From the NCBI RefSeq assembly GCF_027579695.1, contig NC_083575.1, forward strand, positions 38,512,154-38,576,153: a DNA stretch of 64,000 nt. Reading direction: 5' to 3'. Position 1 is the first letter of the stretch. Every line of letters begins with the position of its first letter. A model generated the notes under the pieces. It saw only the letters and a list, made by a program, of their open reading frames with translations. It was not told the origin of the DNA and did not search any database. Shown here piece by piece: positions 42,970 through 56,700 of this stretch. Source of the DNA: Neoarius graeffei (taxonomy: Eukaryota; Chordata; Actinopteri; Siluriformes; Ariidae). Position numbers and translations under genes: made by a program.

Positions 42970-44580
42970 CAGTGGTGCTTGAAAGTTTGTGAACCCTTTA
43001 GAATTTTCTATATTTCTGAATAAATATGACCTAAAACATCATCAGATTTTCACACAAGTCCTAAAAGTAGATAAAGAGAACCCAGTTAAACAAATGAGAC
43101 AAAAATATTATACTTGGTCATTTATTTATTGAGGAAAATGATCCAATATTACATATCTGTGAGTGGCAAAAGTATGTGAACCTCTAGGTTTAGCAGTTAA
43201 TTTGAAGGTGAAATTAGAGTCAGGTGTTTTCAATCAATGGGATAACAATCAGGTGTGAGTGGGCACCCTGTTTTATTTAAAGAACAGGGATCTATCAAAG
43301 TCTGATCTTCACAACACGTGTTTGTGGAAGTGTATCATGGCACGAACAAAGGAGATTTCTGAGGACCTCAGAAAAAGCGTTGTTGATGCTCATCAGGCTG
43401 GAAAAGGTTACAAAACCATCTCTAAAGAGTTTGGACTCCACCAATCCACAGTCAGACAGATTGTGTACAAATGGAGGAAATTCAAGACCATTGTTACCCT
43501 CCCCAGGAGTGGTCGACCAACAAAGATCACTCCAAGAGCAAGGCGTGTAACAGTCGGTGAGGTCACAAAGGACCCCAGGGTAACTTCTAAGCGACTGAAG
43601 GCCTCTCTTACATTGGCTAATGTTAATGTTCATGAGTCCACCATCAGGAGAATATTGAACAACAAATGGTGTGCATGGCAGGGTTGCAAGGAGAAAGCCA
43701 CTGCTCTCCAAAAAGAACATTGCTGCTCATATGTAGTTTGCTAAAGATCATGTGGACAAGCCAGAAGGTTACTGGAAAAATGTTTTGTGGATGGATGAGA
43801 CCAAAACAGAACTTTTTGGTTTAAATGAGAAGCGTTATTTTTGGAAAAAGAAAAACACTGCATTCCAGCATAAGAACCTTATCCCATCTGTGAAACATGG
43901 TGGTGGTAGTGTCATGGTTTGGGCCTGTTTTGCTGCATCTGGGCCAGGACGGCTTGCCATCATTGATGGAACAATGAGTTCTGAATTATACCAGCGAATT
44001 CTAAAGGAAAATGTCAGGACATCTGTCCATGAACTGAATCTCAAGAGAAGGTGGGTCATGCAGCAAGACAACGACCCTCAGCACACAAGTCGTTCTACCA
44101 AAGAATGGTTAAAGAAGAATAAAGTTAATGTTTTGGAATGGCCAAGTCAAAGTCCTGATCTTAATCCAATTGAAATGTTGTGGAAGGACCTGAAGCAAGC
44201 AGTTCATGTGAGGAAACCCACCAACATCCCAGATTTGAAGCTGTTCTGTATGGAGGAATGGGCTAATATTCCTCCTAGCCGGTGTGCAGGACTGATCAAC
44301 AGTTACCGGAAACGTTTAGTTGCAGTTATTGCTGCACAAGGGGGTCACACCAGATACTGAAAGCAAAGGTTCATATACTTTTGCCACTCACAGATATGTA
44401 ATATTAGACCATTTTCCTCAATAAATAAATGACCAAGTATAATCTTTTTGTCGCATTTGTTTAACTGGGTTCTCTTTATCTACTTTTAGGACTTGTGTGA
44501 AAATCTGATGATGTTTTAGGTCATATTTATGCAGAAATATAGAAAATTCTAAAGGGTTCACAAACTTTCAAGCACCACTG
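42970..44580 (+). mobile_element. Tc1-like transposon with long inverted repeats (copy A)
   Basis: A 1611-bp element flanked by TA inside a (GATA)n tract. Ends start CAGTGGTGCTTGAAAGTTTG, and the inverted arms extend about 210 bp. A truncated relative in the opposite orientation lies at 52274-53541. Confidence 0.94.
43337..44360 (+). pseudogene. Tc1 transposase, one frameshift (copy A)
   Basis: Starts [20 protein letters not shown] with an HTH region ([20 protein letters not shown]). The frame shifts between about 43670 and 43750. The second part is intact: WMDETKTELFGLN (Asp 1), [15 protein letters not shown] (Asp 2), [13 protein letters not shown] (third acidic residue), ending QGGHTRY. 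Among the least decayed transposase copies in the window. Confidence 0.92.
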
Positions 44581-44581
44581 T

Positions 44582-46035
44582 AGATAGATAGATAGAATGA
44601 CACACTGATTCTTGGCCATTACACACTGATTCACAGCCCAGCGCTTGCTTCAGATCTACAGTCCCACATCTTTACACCATATGCTCTGTATGTACGCCTT
44701 CATTATTTGTTATTATTATTATTATTATTACCCCATTTTGTCTCAGATTGGTCATTTGCCAGTGCCCACCCACAAGCTCATTCTCCCGTATCACACAAGC
44801 GGGATGGTGAGGGCTAGCATGTGCTTTCTCTAAGACATCTGAGGTCAGCCACTGCATTTTTTTAACTGCTGTTCATGCTATGTCATATGGCACACAGAGG
44901 AAAATCTGTCATGTTCCGCATACATGAGCTCACAGACTCCAACAATTGACTAGTATTGCTAAAGGGGACAGAGTAACACCATTCCTCCAGGGATGATTCT
45001 GGGGACTCCTAGCCACGGAAGGTTGTGGCATCATCAGGATTCAAACTTGCAATCTCCTGATAATCGCGCAAACGTTATTTTTATCTGATGCCATCGAGAG
45101 GCTGTATGATACATTTTTCTACATAATGCATGCTTTTAGCTACGTCATCATTTTTCCTTCCTCAAAACTCTTTAAGTCTTTGTAAATCAATGTCACAATA
45201 ATGGCATTGGTTTACCCAACACTTAAACCTTTATATTCATTTCTGTAAATGCATCATGCAAGTTGCGAGTCCTACTGTCCACTTTCTTTTCTTTGGACTT
45301 TCTTCAGAGGACTCCTGGAGCAGGCACTTATGAGACCTCAATGCAGATCAGTCCTTGCATTACTACAGAGTGTCACATCCATGGCCTTTTCTACCATAAT
45401 GTATTTTAATGTTGCCTGCTCACCTGTCAGTCAAATATTATTTCACTAATGCACCTTTATTTTGTTGGCATTAAAGAACCAGACAATCTCTGTTCCTTAT
45501 TTGCCTGTTTTCCTCACATTTTACATTACACACAAAAATGAACGCTATCTTAGACAAATTAATTGCTGCACTCATTCAGTGGATCATTATACCAGTAACC
45601 AGTATTGTCATATTTTGCTTGCATAAGGGGAAAATCTGTAGTTCATTATCTACCTTTTCTATTCTCTCTGTTCCATGTCCAGCTGCTGTGCCTCACAGCT
45701 ATCTCAGTTATGCAGCGCACTGAATGCAGCCTAGCTATCCATATAATACCCAAGCTTTTGTGATGACTCTCACGCTCGCATAGCTCATTTATTTGGAACA
45801 AAGGGGTCACTGTCACACAATAAAACAGCTGTTTCCAACTCTCGTCATCACACACAATGCCAAATTGAGCCAGACAGTGAAATGTGTGTGAGGTCCCGAA
45901 TCATTCCACCGCTACGGGTTACACACTGGGAGTGTGAATACAGATTCATGACTCTGGATAATTTTTAAATAGAGTTCTTATTTGTTTTCTTGCGGAAACA
46001 TAGAACACCTTTTTTTATTTTACCTTTTTTTTTTT
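44582..46035. other. Intergenic sequence
   Basis: Contains (GATA)n remnants at 44582-44597 and an (ATT)n run at about 44709-44730. No gene recognised. Confidence 0.4.
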
Positions 46036-46036
46036 A

Positions 46037-46410
46037 GGGCAGCACGGTGGTGTAGTGGTTAGCACTGTTGCCTCACAGCAAGAAGGTCTGGGTTTGAGCC
46101 CCATGGCCGGCGAGGGCCTTTCTGTGTGGAGTTTGCATGTTCTCCCCGTGTCCACGTGGGTTTCCTCCGGGTGCTCCGGTTTCCCCCACAGTCCAAAGAC
46201 ATGCAGGTTAGGTTAACTGGTGACTCTAAATTGACTGTAGGTGTGAATGTGAGTGTGAATGGTTGTCTGTGTCTACGTGTCAGCCCTGTAATGACCTGGC
46301 GACTTGTCCAGGGTGTACCCCGCCTTTCGCCCGTAGTCAGCTAGGATAGGCTTCAGCTTGCCTGCGACCCTGTAGAACAGGATAAAGCGGCTCGAGATAA
46401 TGAGATGAGA
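46037..46410 (+). repeat. DANA-like SINE (copy 19)
   Basis: Full copy between ACCTTTTTTTTT-type flanks on both sides; (GAGAT)n tail reduced. Confidence 0.92.
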
Positions 46411-47348
46411 CCTTTTTTTTAAAATATAGAATTACTTTTTGCCTATTTTTACACTCCATGTTTCTTGAGCATGTTGTTTCAAACGCAACGTCTTGGGGAA
46501 AATCCAACATCCCTACAGCTGCAAGATACAAATGATGCATTGTTAAAATGGCTGTCATTTTCATTCTTGTGCTTCTTAAATAGAGAATGTGTGCCAGTGA
46601 AACTCTACTCCTTGTTTGCGGGACATTGTGTGGCAGTTTGCAGGTCATTTTGACTGGGGTCATATTCAGAGCACCTATAGACCAAAACAATTGCAGTGTG
46701 GTCTCGGTTCATTTGACTCCACCATTGACAGGTGTATTAGTGTTACAGCAGAGCCCTGTTAAATGACTCGTGCAACTTTGAAGAGGCACAGAGCTCAATG
46801 GACCTCATTGCAGAGTGTCCCTGTTGTTTGTGAAATACAAGGCGGTTGTGGACAATTAGCTTGCTTCTCTCTACTCTGATGAGGGATCTGGAGCAGATAA
46901 ACGTTCTAATATTAAGGCATGATTGTCGTACTATAAAATTTACAGAATGGCTGTTGAAGACACACAGGAAGCAAAGACTGTTCATCAGATTATGCAAAAA
47001 GTAGGGAGCTTGGTGAGACTTCATTATACCATCATTTAGATAATAGGATATTAAGTGTCAGGTAATGGCAAGGGAGTCAAGTTTCTCTCAGTAAGAGTCG
47101 AGTTTCTTCCAGCTTCTTTCTTTATGCTAAATGAACCCAGTATTAGCACATATGGCTAACCTTCTTCCAACACCATAGCACTGTTTGCCCTTATCAAAAA
47201 ACAAACTCATCAGTTAAGCAGTGGAACTGCTTGGTGTCAGACATGCAACCCAGTCAGGACACCTGACCTGCTCAGAGTCCTGCCTCCTGCTGCAGCACAA
47301 GGAACCAGGAGCCACCCTGCTGTCTGGTGGCAACCAGAGAAGCGACCT

Positions 47349-47388
<40 letters not shown>

Positions 47389-48262
47389 CAGGGCTGGGAG
47401 ACCTGGCATATTAAGTAGTTACAGCCTGTCTAGAAGAGCATGTACGGTATAGTACGTGTGCTCACAAAGATGTAAATTTGCTTTTAGCATTGCAAATGAC
47501 TAAATATACAGTAGTAGGTGTTTGTGGAAAAAGATTAAACATTCAAAGAATGACAACAAGTAACAAAGCAGATCAATAGGAAGACGTGCACCTTTAGACG
47601 CCCAACACTGTGTGGGTTTTATGATATTAAGTGATTAAGTAAGAAACATCCTGTTTCAAAAGAAATCAAAAAGAATTCAGACACAAAACCCTCCCATCTC
47701 TCCTGCCCAATCATCCGTATTGTCCTTCTCTCTGATTGTTCTCCTTGGGTGGAAGCTGTGTGAAGAGGGAAAAGCAGAGGGACCTGCCAGGCTGGCCTGC
47801 CTAATTATTCAGACAGTGAAGACGATGAATGGTGCTGCCTAGCACGCTTCATCAGCTGATGTCAAAGTGGCAGACTATGCAATTCATTTATCTGTCTCCT
47901 TTTACCAGCTGCTGTCATGACCTCCCCATGCGGCCCAATACATCATCCACTGTGACCATTTGCCCATTCATCTCAAGAGAGGCAAGAGAATGAGAAAGAG
48001 GTAAAGAAAGTGAGAGGAAGTAGAATGAGTGAATGTACATGTCAACCAGAAAAAGAGAGAGAGGCTCTAATCAACAGCATGGAAAGGTTCACCATAAGAA
48101 AATACTGTAATACTGTACTGTATCTTCTAACCAGGGGATGAAAACACCAACTGAAAAACTGGGACCATAATAAACACTACATGATAAACCTATTGCCCTT
48201 CAGGCCCTTCTTTTGCTTTATACACCATGTTCTGTGTTTAAGAGGAAAGAAACCATTCTGCT
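46411..48262. other. Intergenic sequence
   Basis: Contains an (AC)n microsatellite at about 47350-47386. No exon or transposon recognised. Confidence 0.4.
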
Positions 48263-48266
48263 TTAA

Positions 48267-49757
48267 AGGAGATACGCAGAACTATGGCCTCACTTTTTGT
48301 TTATAAATGCCTTGAGACCTCAAGAATGGCACAGGAATAGTTTTAAGCATTAACAATAAATCTAATATAGTAATTTTTACGATTAAAATGATTCACATAG
48401 GTAGCGGTTTGAGTGAATGATCTTGACATCTGTGATGTCACAGCAGGAAGTCTATCGGTCTCATCGCCATTTCCGCTACACTAAAACACAGAGCTGACTG
48501 CAACTCCGATCCTCCATTTTGAGCTAATTTATCGCCATGCCACGTAGATGTGTTGCTGGACGGTGCCGCAACATGACAGAAGGTGGATTTACGTTGCATT
48601 CATGGCCCAAGAATGTTCAAACTGCAAAGATTTGGATGCGTTTTGCGAGAAGTTCACGGGCATGTTGGGCGCCTACGAAGTCGTCTCTCCTCTGCTCTGC
48701 ACATTTTACTGAAGACTCGTATGAGACCTCTGATCTATTGAGGAGCGTTGGCTATAAGCCCGTATTGAAAGAGGGTGCAGTACCAACAATTAAAGAAAAA
48801 GAAAACTACAGCAAAAGGAAAGTATTTATTTTATTTTTTTAAAAGGAAAGTGAGTTCAGTTGCACCACTTCTCCTGGAGTGAGCTGAGGGTTGTTGCTAA
48901 AACCGGTGACGTCCCATTCCATCCCAGGTTTTAGTAATTGCCTGAGCCGAGCAGTAATGGCGGAGTACTCAGTCTGGAGAAAATGGAGAATGAGTGGACC
49001 AGCCATCTGATTTCTCCGCTGGATATGCTTTTTTTTCCCACTGGATATGCTTGCCTCAGCAGCAATATCTCACCCTTACGTGGAAGAAGCGAATGAATGG
49101 AGAACTGAACGAACAACTGAAAGTCAAATTATTTCAAAACAATCGGCCACAAGGTCAGCCTTCAAGAAGCGAGAACACAGACGGGTAAGATGCGACTCTC
49201 ATTTGGATACAAAACAACAAAAACAACAACATTCATTGTTTACTTGCATTTAGACTAATACATGTAACTTTCATTGTATATTTAACTTACCGGTATAAGA
49301 TTATTTAATTTGCTTCAGAATGTGATTGTCTCAGTGCTTCTGATTATTTAATTAGCCTTTTACATTTTATCAGTGAAAATGCATGCATGTACATGTATGT
49401 TGCACAAGTTATAACACCTATCCTGTTTTAATGAGAGTCAACCCACAATCAATGAAGTCAAATCAGTCTTAGGTGAGCAAGTCGGTAACGCTATTTCTTA
49501 CTTTCACCGTAAATTTTTATTTATAATGACTTTGGTCTATAGCTGTCAAAGGCTTTGGCCTTAAAACCGGTTATCGCTATGACATCACACAGTCAGGGCT
49601 GGCTGGCTAAGCGGGGCAACTCGAATGCCATCTTTGCGGTCGATTTTAACTCTCAAAAATATATTGCTTTTACTCCCATTTATGCAGCATACAAGAGTCA
49701 AGGATAGAGATATCCACTCAGAAATGTATTTAAAAATAAAGGTTCTGCGTCTCTCCT
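48267..49757. mobile_element. Kolobok-type transposon carrying a THAP ORF
   Basis: A 1491-bp element with ends AGGAGATACGCAGAAC and the near complement GGTTCTGCGTCTCTCCT, flanked by TTAA at 48263-48266 and 49758-49761. It holds a THAP-domain ORF. TTAA duplication plus a THAP protein fits Kolobok. The DDE transposase region is not visible. Confidence 0.75.
48537..48842 (+). CDS. THAP-domain protein in Kolobok-type element
   Basis: 101 codons starting MPRRCVAGRCRNMTEGG. It has C-x4-C and CSAHF (C-x2-H) zinc ligands, a FTLHSWPKN proline motif, and a closing GAVPTI like the AVPTIF box. These are the full elements of a roughly 90-residue THAP DNA-binding domain. The frame then runs into Lys-rich and A-rich sequence and stops; a GT donor-like site follows at about 48849. 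It is transposon-derived. Whether it is expressed is unknown. Confidence 0.75.
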   Translation: MPRRCVAGRCRNMTEGGFTLHSWPKNVQTAKIWMRFARSSRACWAPTKSSLLCSAHFTEDSYETSDLLRSVGYKPVLKEGAVPTIKEKENYSKRKVFILFF

Positions 49758-49761
49758 TTAA

Positions 49762-50584
49762 GAAACCCACTTACAGCTCTTACATAACAGAATTCCTTCA
49801 TCTGCCACACATTCCTCTTTCTCATTAACAGCATGAGCCTCTGCATCAAAGTGCAGCGGTTTTTGTTTTTTTCCCCCCCTTCTTTTTCTAAAAGCCCTCA
49901 GTGTTGGAAGACCCATACACTTGAAACTCTCCCAATCTCCCCAGTAACTCGAATAAGGGGCTGGCTGCTAGGCAACCACAGCAGCCTTGCAGAAAGTAAA
50001 TGGGGATTACAGTTTTACAGCAGCACTGGAATTATTACACAAGACATCACCAAGCTGCAGCACTTGAATTACAGGACTGTGTAGACTGTCAAGGAGCAAA
50101 TTACAAACACATACAGTGGTCTTAGAATCACTCTTTATAGAAAGGATCAGCATTCACATGTCTAAAATACAAACAATAAAGTGACGTAGTAATTGTCATA
50201 TGTCTGACATGGATATGCTTGTGTGTGCATGTGTGATAGTCATACAGTACAGTTATACAGTACAGTTATACATGCTCTTTGGTATGGCAGCTGTATGTCT
50301 GCTGATTTATGTCCATTTTGGAATTTGAAATGTGTGTCGACATGAGAAAAGCACATTAGATGTATGATGTGCATTTGTTTATGGTGTGATTATAAATTCT
50401 TGGTGTAACTTCTGATTAACGTAGTCAAGATGCTAAACCCATAACCTGTTCACAGTACCTATGATCAGCATTTCTGAAAAAGGGAATTTCTTGATAAATT
50501 ATTTAATGTGACAAAAACAGAGGATGAAAATATAACATGAAATAATGTTAGGGTATGTGTGAGAGACTTGCTGGGGATCTGCTC
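49762..50584. other. ttc7 3' UTR and downstream flank, probable
   Basis: Non-coding sequence to the left of the ttc7 stop codon, so its right part is probably 3' UTR on the minus strand. No poly(A) signal can be assigned with confidence. Confidence 0.45.
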
Positions 50585-50803
50585 TCACAGCTCTCGGGGG
50601 ATGATGGTGAAAGGCCTGATGGGACAGCTGGACTCCAGCTCCAGGGCCGTGAGGAAGCAGTCAGGGGCCTGAGCGCAGCCACGGCTCTGCAGCGCCTCCC
50701 CTAGACCACTCCATGCTTCATGGGCTAGACTATGAGTTTGCACGGCATCCCGTAACACCTTCTCTCCTAAACCCACCCGGCCCATACGCACCAACAACCT
50801 TCC
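50585..50803 (-). CDS. ttc7b: ttc7 terminal coding exon
   Basis: Acceptor TGTGTGCAG at 50804-50812 on the minus strand. It encodes 72 residues from [20 protein letters not shown] to FTIIPREL and TGA. Confidence 0.88.
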   Translation of the reverse strand, partial: GRLLVRMGRVGLGEKVLRDAVQTHSLAHEAWSGLGEALQSRGCAQAPDCFLTALELESSCPIRPFTIIPREL

Positions 50804-51651
50804 CTGCACACAGAGAAGAGATGGATATTTGAATTAGTGTGTGCATACAGTATGTGTGTGTGGCGATGTGGTTACATCAGCACGACCTGTCTGTTTGATT
50901 CTTCAATCACACAATAAGACACAGCCAGATGATGAGAGCTTAAGGCAACACATACTCATGTACACATATTAAGACAATTATGCAGTTATACTCACACACT
51001 TATTTGAATTGAAATGTAGGTGCAATGACCTCAGGTCTGCTCACTCTCTTTCTCGACATTTCTCACCTTCTTATCCTTTCTGATTCTCTCTACTTCACCA
51101 TGGCACTATTTCACAGTTACTCCACAAAGTCGAGACATACATGAGCTGATAGCTGACGAGGTGCGTAGAGCCAAGTTGGCTATAAGCCATGTACGATGAG
51201 ATTGAGTGGAATAACTGTTTTATTCTATCCACATTCACTGGATTTTGAGAAACAGAGCATTTTTATTTTTTTCAAATTCGATAAATAAAAACTTTATACA
51301 AAACATCCGATAAAATCATTTCTGCTTAGAATGTAAACAAACCGGTGAAATGAGAGTAGCAATTTGTGAAAAATGCGACAATAATATTTATTCTTGAAAA
51401 AAAAAAAGATATGTTTTTACCATCAAATACTTTTATTCCATATTTTGTTGCTTTTTTTGTTGTATTTTTGGGGGTTTTGTTTTCGAGTAGAGTTTTTACT
51501 TCGTCCTCGGTTGTTCAGCAACACGCTCTGCCATTTTCTTTTTCTCTACTCATGGGATATGAGCTGATATCCTAGTAGTAGAGTAGCCAATCAGAGTGCA
51601 CGATTGCTCATATCCAGTGAATGTGGATAGAATAAAAGTATATACACACAC

Positions 51652-51704
<53 letters not shown>

Positions 51705-53710
51705 GGTATCTCACGCTTCATATATGACACTGAGTACTCCTGATAAAAGTCAATTTATTCTATACTTGCTCTGTGTTCACAATGAATCGTAGTGGATCCA
51801 GGTTCTACCAAGTACCCCTTGCTGCAGAGCCAAAGGTCCAGGTGGTGGAGTCAGCCCTGATCTAGCTTCTCTTACCTGGGCAGAGAGTCAAACCAAAAAC
51901 TCAGAGTGTATATAAAAGGCTGGACTTGTGTTGTTGATAAGGGTGTTTTTATTTGTGTAGGAGAACATGGATGAGGGAGTAGGTTTGCAGAAGGTGTTGG
52001 ATCAGGTCCAGTCCACCCCCTGGACTTTTGGTTCTGCAGCAAGGATTATGTGAACTCTCCTGCAGTACCTGTTTAGTGAGGAACTGCACAATCAGGTCAT
52101 CTGCATAGTGCAGGAAATTAGTTTTTGAGTCATACAGTGATGCCCCACACAGGACCATTAAACAGGAATGTTCATTTTTGTAAATGCTGAATAGCTAAAG
52201 CTGCATGCTCACTACTGTGAAAATAAATGTATCCACTGGCCTTTTTTTCTTTCTTGCACTCTCTCTTCCCATACAGTGGTGCTTGAAAGTTTGTGAACCG
52301 TTTAGAATTGTCTATATTTCTGCATAAATATGACCTAAAACGTCATCAGATTTTCACACAAGTCCTAAAAGTAGATAAAGAGAACCCAATTAAACAAATG
52401 AGACAAAAATATTATACTTGGTCATTTATTTATTGAGGAAATGATCCAGTATTACATATCTGTGAGTGGCAAAAGTATATGAACCTTTGCTTTCAGTATC
52501 TGGTGTGACCCCCTTGTGCAGCAACAACTGCAAATAAACTTTTCCGGTAACTGTTGATCAGTCCTGCACACCGGCCTGGAGAAATATTAGCCCATTCCTC
52601 CATACAGAACAGCTTCAACTCTGGGATGTTGGTGGGTTTCCTCACATGAACTGCTTGCTTCAGGTCCTTCCACAACATTTCGATTGGATTAAGGTCAGGA
52701 CTTTGACTTGGCCATTCCAAAACATTAACTTTATTCTTCTTAAACCATTCTTTGGTAGAACGACTTGTGTGCTGAGGGTCGTTGTCTTGCTGCATGACCC
52801 ACCTTCTCTTGAGACTCAGTTCATGGACAGATGTCCTGACATTTTCCTTTAGAATTCGCTGGTATAATTCAGAATTCATTGTTCAATCAATGATGGCAAG
52901 CCGTCCTGGCCCAGATGCAGCAAAACAGGCCCAAACCATGATACTACCACCACCATGTTTCACAGATGGGATAAGGTTCTTATGCTGGAATGCAGTGTTT
53001 TCCTTTCTCCAAACATAACGCTTCTCATTTAAACCAAAAAGTTCTATTTTGGTCTCATCCGTCCACAAAACATTTTTCCAATAGCCTCCTGGCTTGTCCA
53101 TGTAATCTTTAGCAAACTGCAGACAAGCAGCAATGTTCTTTTTGGAGAGCAAAAAGAACATTGCTGTTCAGAGTTCTCCTGATGGTGGACTCATGAACAT
53201 TGGCTAATGGTAATGTGAGAGAGGCCTTCAGTTGCTTAGAAGTTACCCTGGGGTCCTTTGTGACCTTGCTGACTATTACATGCCTTGCTCTTGGAGTGAT
53301 CTTTGTTGGTTGACCACTCCTGGGGAGGGTAACAATGGTCTTGAATTTCCTCCATTTGTACACAATCTGTCTGACTGTGGATTGGTGGAGTCCAAACACT
53401 TTAGAGATGGTTTTGTAACCTTTTCCAGCCAGATGAGCATCAACAACGCTTCTTCTGAAGTCCTCAGAAATCTCCTTTGTTCGTGCCATGATACACTTCC
53501 ACAAATGTATTCTGAAGATCAGACTTTGATAGCGCCCTGTGTGTGTGTAACTGTAGCTGGATGAACGTACTCTGTGTGTGCATTTGGGTATGTGTACATA
53601 AATAATTGTGTATGTATGAGTTTATGTTGTGTATAACTTCTCTCAATCTTCCAGCAACAGCCTCATCTACCCACTGCAGTCTACCCACATTTACACTGTC
53701 CCCCATGTCA

Positions 53711-53781
<71 letters not shown>

Positions 53782-56700
53782 CACACAGCTCTGCTATTTC
53801 TCACTGGCAACAGATGGCTCTTGATTATGCGGGCACTTCAAAAGCTGAGAGCAGAAGAGAGTAACTCCTGGTATAGAGAGAGAAGAGACGGAGGGAGGAG
53901 ATGAAAAGCAAGGTACTCATTTACTCATGGAAGCGAGTACAGGATTATTATCAGGTTCATGAAATGGGTTCCTGCAGTTTACTATACACAGCCCCGCCCC
54001 TATAAACCAGTATGACATGGTGGCCAAGGCCTGTTGACACAACAGAGAGTGATGACAGACTTGGCCATGCTTTGGAGTGTTCTCAGAACTGATGTTCTTC
54101 AAACAGGGGCTGTAATTAAAAGGAGTGCATTAGTGTGCAATGCCCTGTCTTTTAATGTTTTATGAAATGCCTCTTCAAAATATACTTACAAGTACTAGAA
54201 CAACAAACATATGTGTATACAGTCATGTGAAAAAGAAAGTACACCCTCTTTCAAGTCTAGGTTTTAAGTGTCAGGACATAATAAAAAATAATCTGGTCCT
54301 TACCAGGTCTTAAAATTAGGCAAATACAACCTCAGATGACCAATAGCACATGACATATTCACCCTGTCATTATTTATTTAACACAAAGTAAGCCAAAAAT
54401 GCAGTAGCAGTGTGTGAAAAATTAAGTGCACCCTTACTGCTTCCATAGAAATTATGAAGGCACTTAGCAGCCGGGTGTTGCTGATCAAATGAATTTGATT
54501 AATTGAGCAGCAGCCAGTGTGGCCATCTCTTAAAAAGCAGAAAATTTGGCAGTTTGCTAGTCTGGAGGACTCAGGTGTATGTTAACACAATGCCAAGGAG
54601 GAAAGACACCAGCAATGATCTTGGAGAAGCAATTGTTGCTGCACATCAGTCTGGGAAGGGTTATAAGGCCATTTCCAAACAATTTGAAATCCATCATTCT
54701 ACTGTGAGAAAGATTATTCAGAAGTGGAAAACATTCAAGACAGTTGCCAATCTTCCCGGGGTGGATGTCCCAGCAAATTTATTCCAAGGTCAGACCGTGC
54801 AATGCTCAGAGAAATTGCAAAAAAACCAAGAACTACATCTAGGATTCTACAGGCCACAGTTAGCATGTTAAATGTTAAAGTTCACGACAGTACAATTAGA
54901 AAAAGACTGCGCAAATATGGCTTGTTTGGAAGGGTTGCCAGAAGAAAGCCTCTTCTATCGAAAAAGAACATGGCAGCATGGCTTAGGTTTGCAAAGATGC
55001 ATCTGAACAAGCCAGAAGCCTTCTGGAACAATGTCCTTTGGACAGATTAGACCAAAGTGGAAATGTTTGGCCATAATGCACAGCGCCATGTTTGGCGAAA
55101 ACCAAACACAGCATATCAGCACAAACACCTCATACCAACCATCAAGCACGGTGGTGGTGATGATTTGGGCTTGTTTTGCAGCCACAGGGCCTGGGTACCT
55201 TGCAGTCATTGAGTCAACCATGAATTCCTTTGTATACCAAAGTATTGTAGAGGCAAATGTGAGACCATCTGCCCAACAGCTAAGGCTTGGCCGCAATTGG
55301 GTTATGCAACAGGACAATGATCCCAAGCACACCAACAAATCTACAGCAGAATGGCTGAAAAAGAAAAGAATCAAAAAAGTGTTGGAATGGCCAAGTCAAA
55401 GTCCAGACCTCATCCCAATTGAAATGCTGTGGCAGGACCTGAAGAGAGCTGTGCATAAACAAATGCCCTCAAGCATGAATGAACTGAAGCAATGTTGTAA
55501 AGAAGAGTGGGCCAAAATTCCTCCACAACAATGTGAGAGACTGATAAAATCATACAGAAAACGATTGCTTCAAGTTATTGCTGCAAAAGGTGGTTCTACA
55601 AGCAAGTGAATCATGGGGTGCACTTACTTTTTCACACATGGGTTCTGCCTTTTCACTTAATTTTTGTTAAATAAATAATGACACGGTGGAATCTGTTGTG
55701 CGTTGCTTTACACCTGAGGTTAGATTTGCATAATTTCAAGTTCAACACACGCTCTTAAATCTGAAATATTATAATCAGTTGCTCGTGGACCCCACAGGAT
55801 GTCTGTTAGCAACTAAGTCAGATTTCATAGTTGTTAGTAGTATTTTTGTACCGTCGCTGCTCTAAAATCAATCCGGTGGTTACACTGGTGATTTGCTTGT
55901 TTGGTATATTTGCATAAGGAAATGCATGTGAGCTGGTTCCAGGAGAGTGAGACTTTTTGTTTCTCTTTAGAAAGTGTCATGTTTAGGCACTTAAAAATGC
56001 TTTGTTCGGTATATGATATGGAATACTTAATACCATAAGTCCTGAACCACATTAAGCCCCCTACGATACATGAAAACCCCTCGATTATGCATGCAAAAGC
56101 TCTATCTTGAAGCCACTCTGGCAGTGAGAACACTGACAGACCATGAAGGGGAGTGACGTAAGACAGGGAGCTTTCAGCCAGTGCAGTGTGTTGGTGTTTA
56201 TCGGGCCACTAGCACATGGTGAGGATGAATGCTGAGATTGTGCAGCTTGCATGTGAATGTGCTAATCCTGCTGCATGCTGACCTGATCCATGTGTGACAC
56301 AGCTGCCATTACCGAAGCCATGCTCACCAGCTAATACAACACAGTAGAGAGAACACAAACATACGTAGACATGCACAAAAATAAATGTGCATATGAAAGA
56401 ACACACACTAAGCACGCTAAGCCATCTCTCCCTTATTAGCAGACTTCTTGGTGGTGAAACACAATCCCCCAGTTGCTAGGCAATCCCATAACTGCCTGAG
56501 AAGCAGTGAAGTGTTATAAATAATGTATTTGCATTATCTAATCAGCTCACTGCCGACCCCATCCAGAGTGAGAGAGCGAGAAGGAGAGAATGTGGTTGTG
56601 TGAGATGGTGTGCTGTATGTGCGTGTGCACCGAGCAGGACGACAGAGACAGAGAGACACAGTGCTGAGTCACACTAAGGTGCCGAGAGGCAGCAGGGCTG

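Noticed and set aside
45538-45723. Small ORF with a hydrophobic segment in the calm1-ttc7 intergenic region
   Set aside because: Only 61 codons, no similarity and no context. AT-rich DNA gives such hydrophobic ORFs by chance.
53464-53904. ORFs with long Val-Cys or His-Thr runs
   Set aside because: Direct translations of the (AC)n microsatellite; the same holds near 19866, 28335 and 61790.
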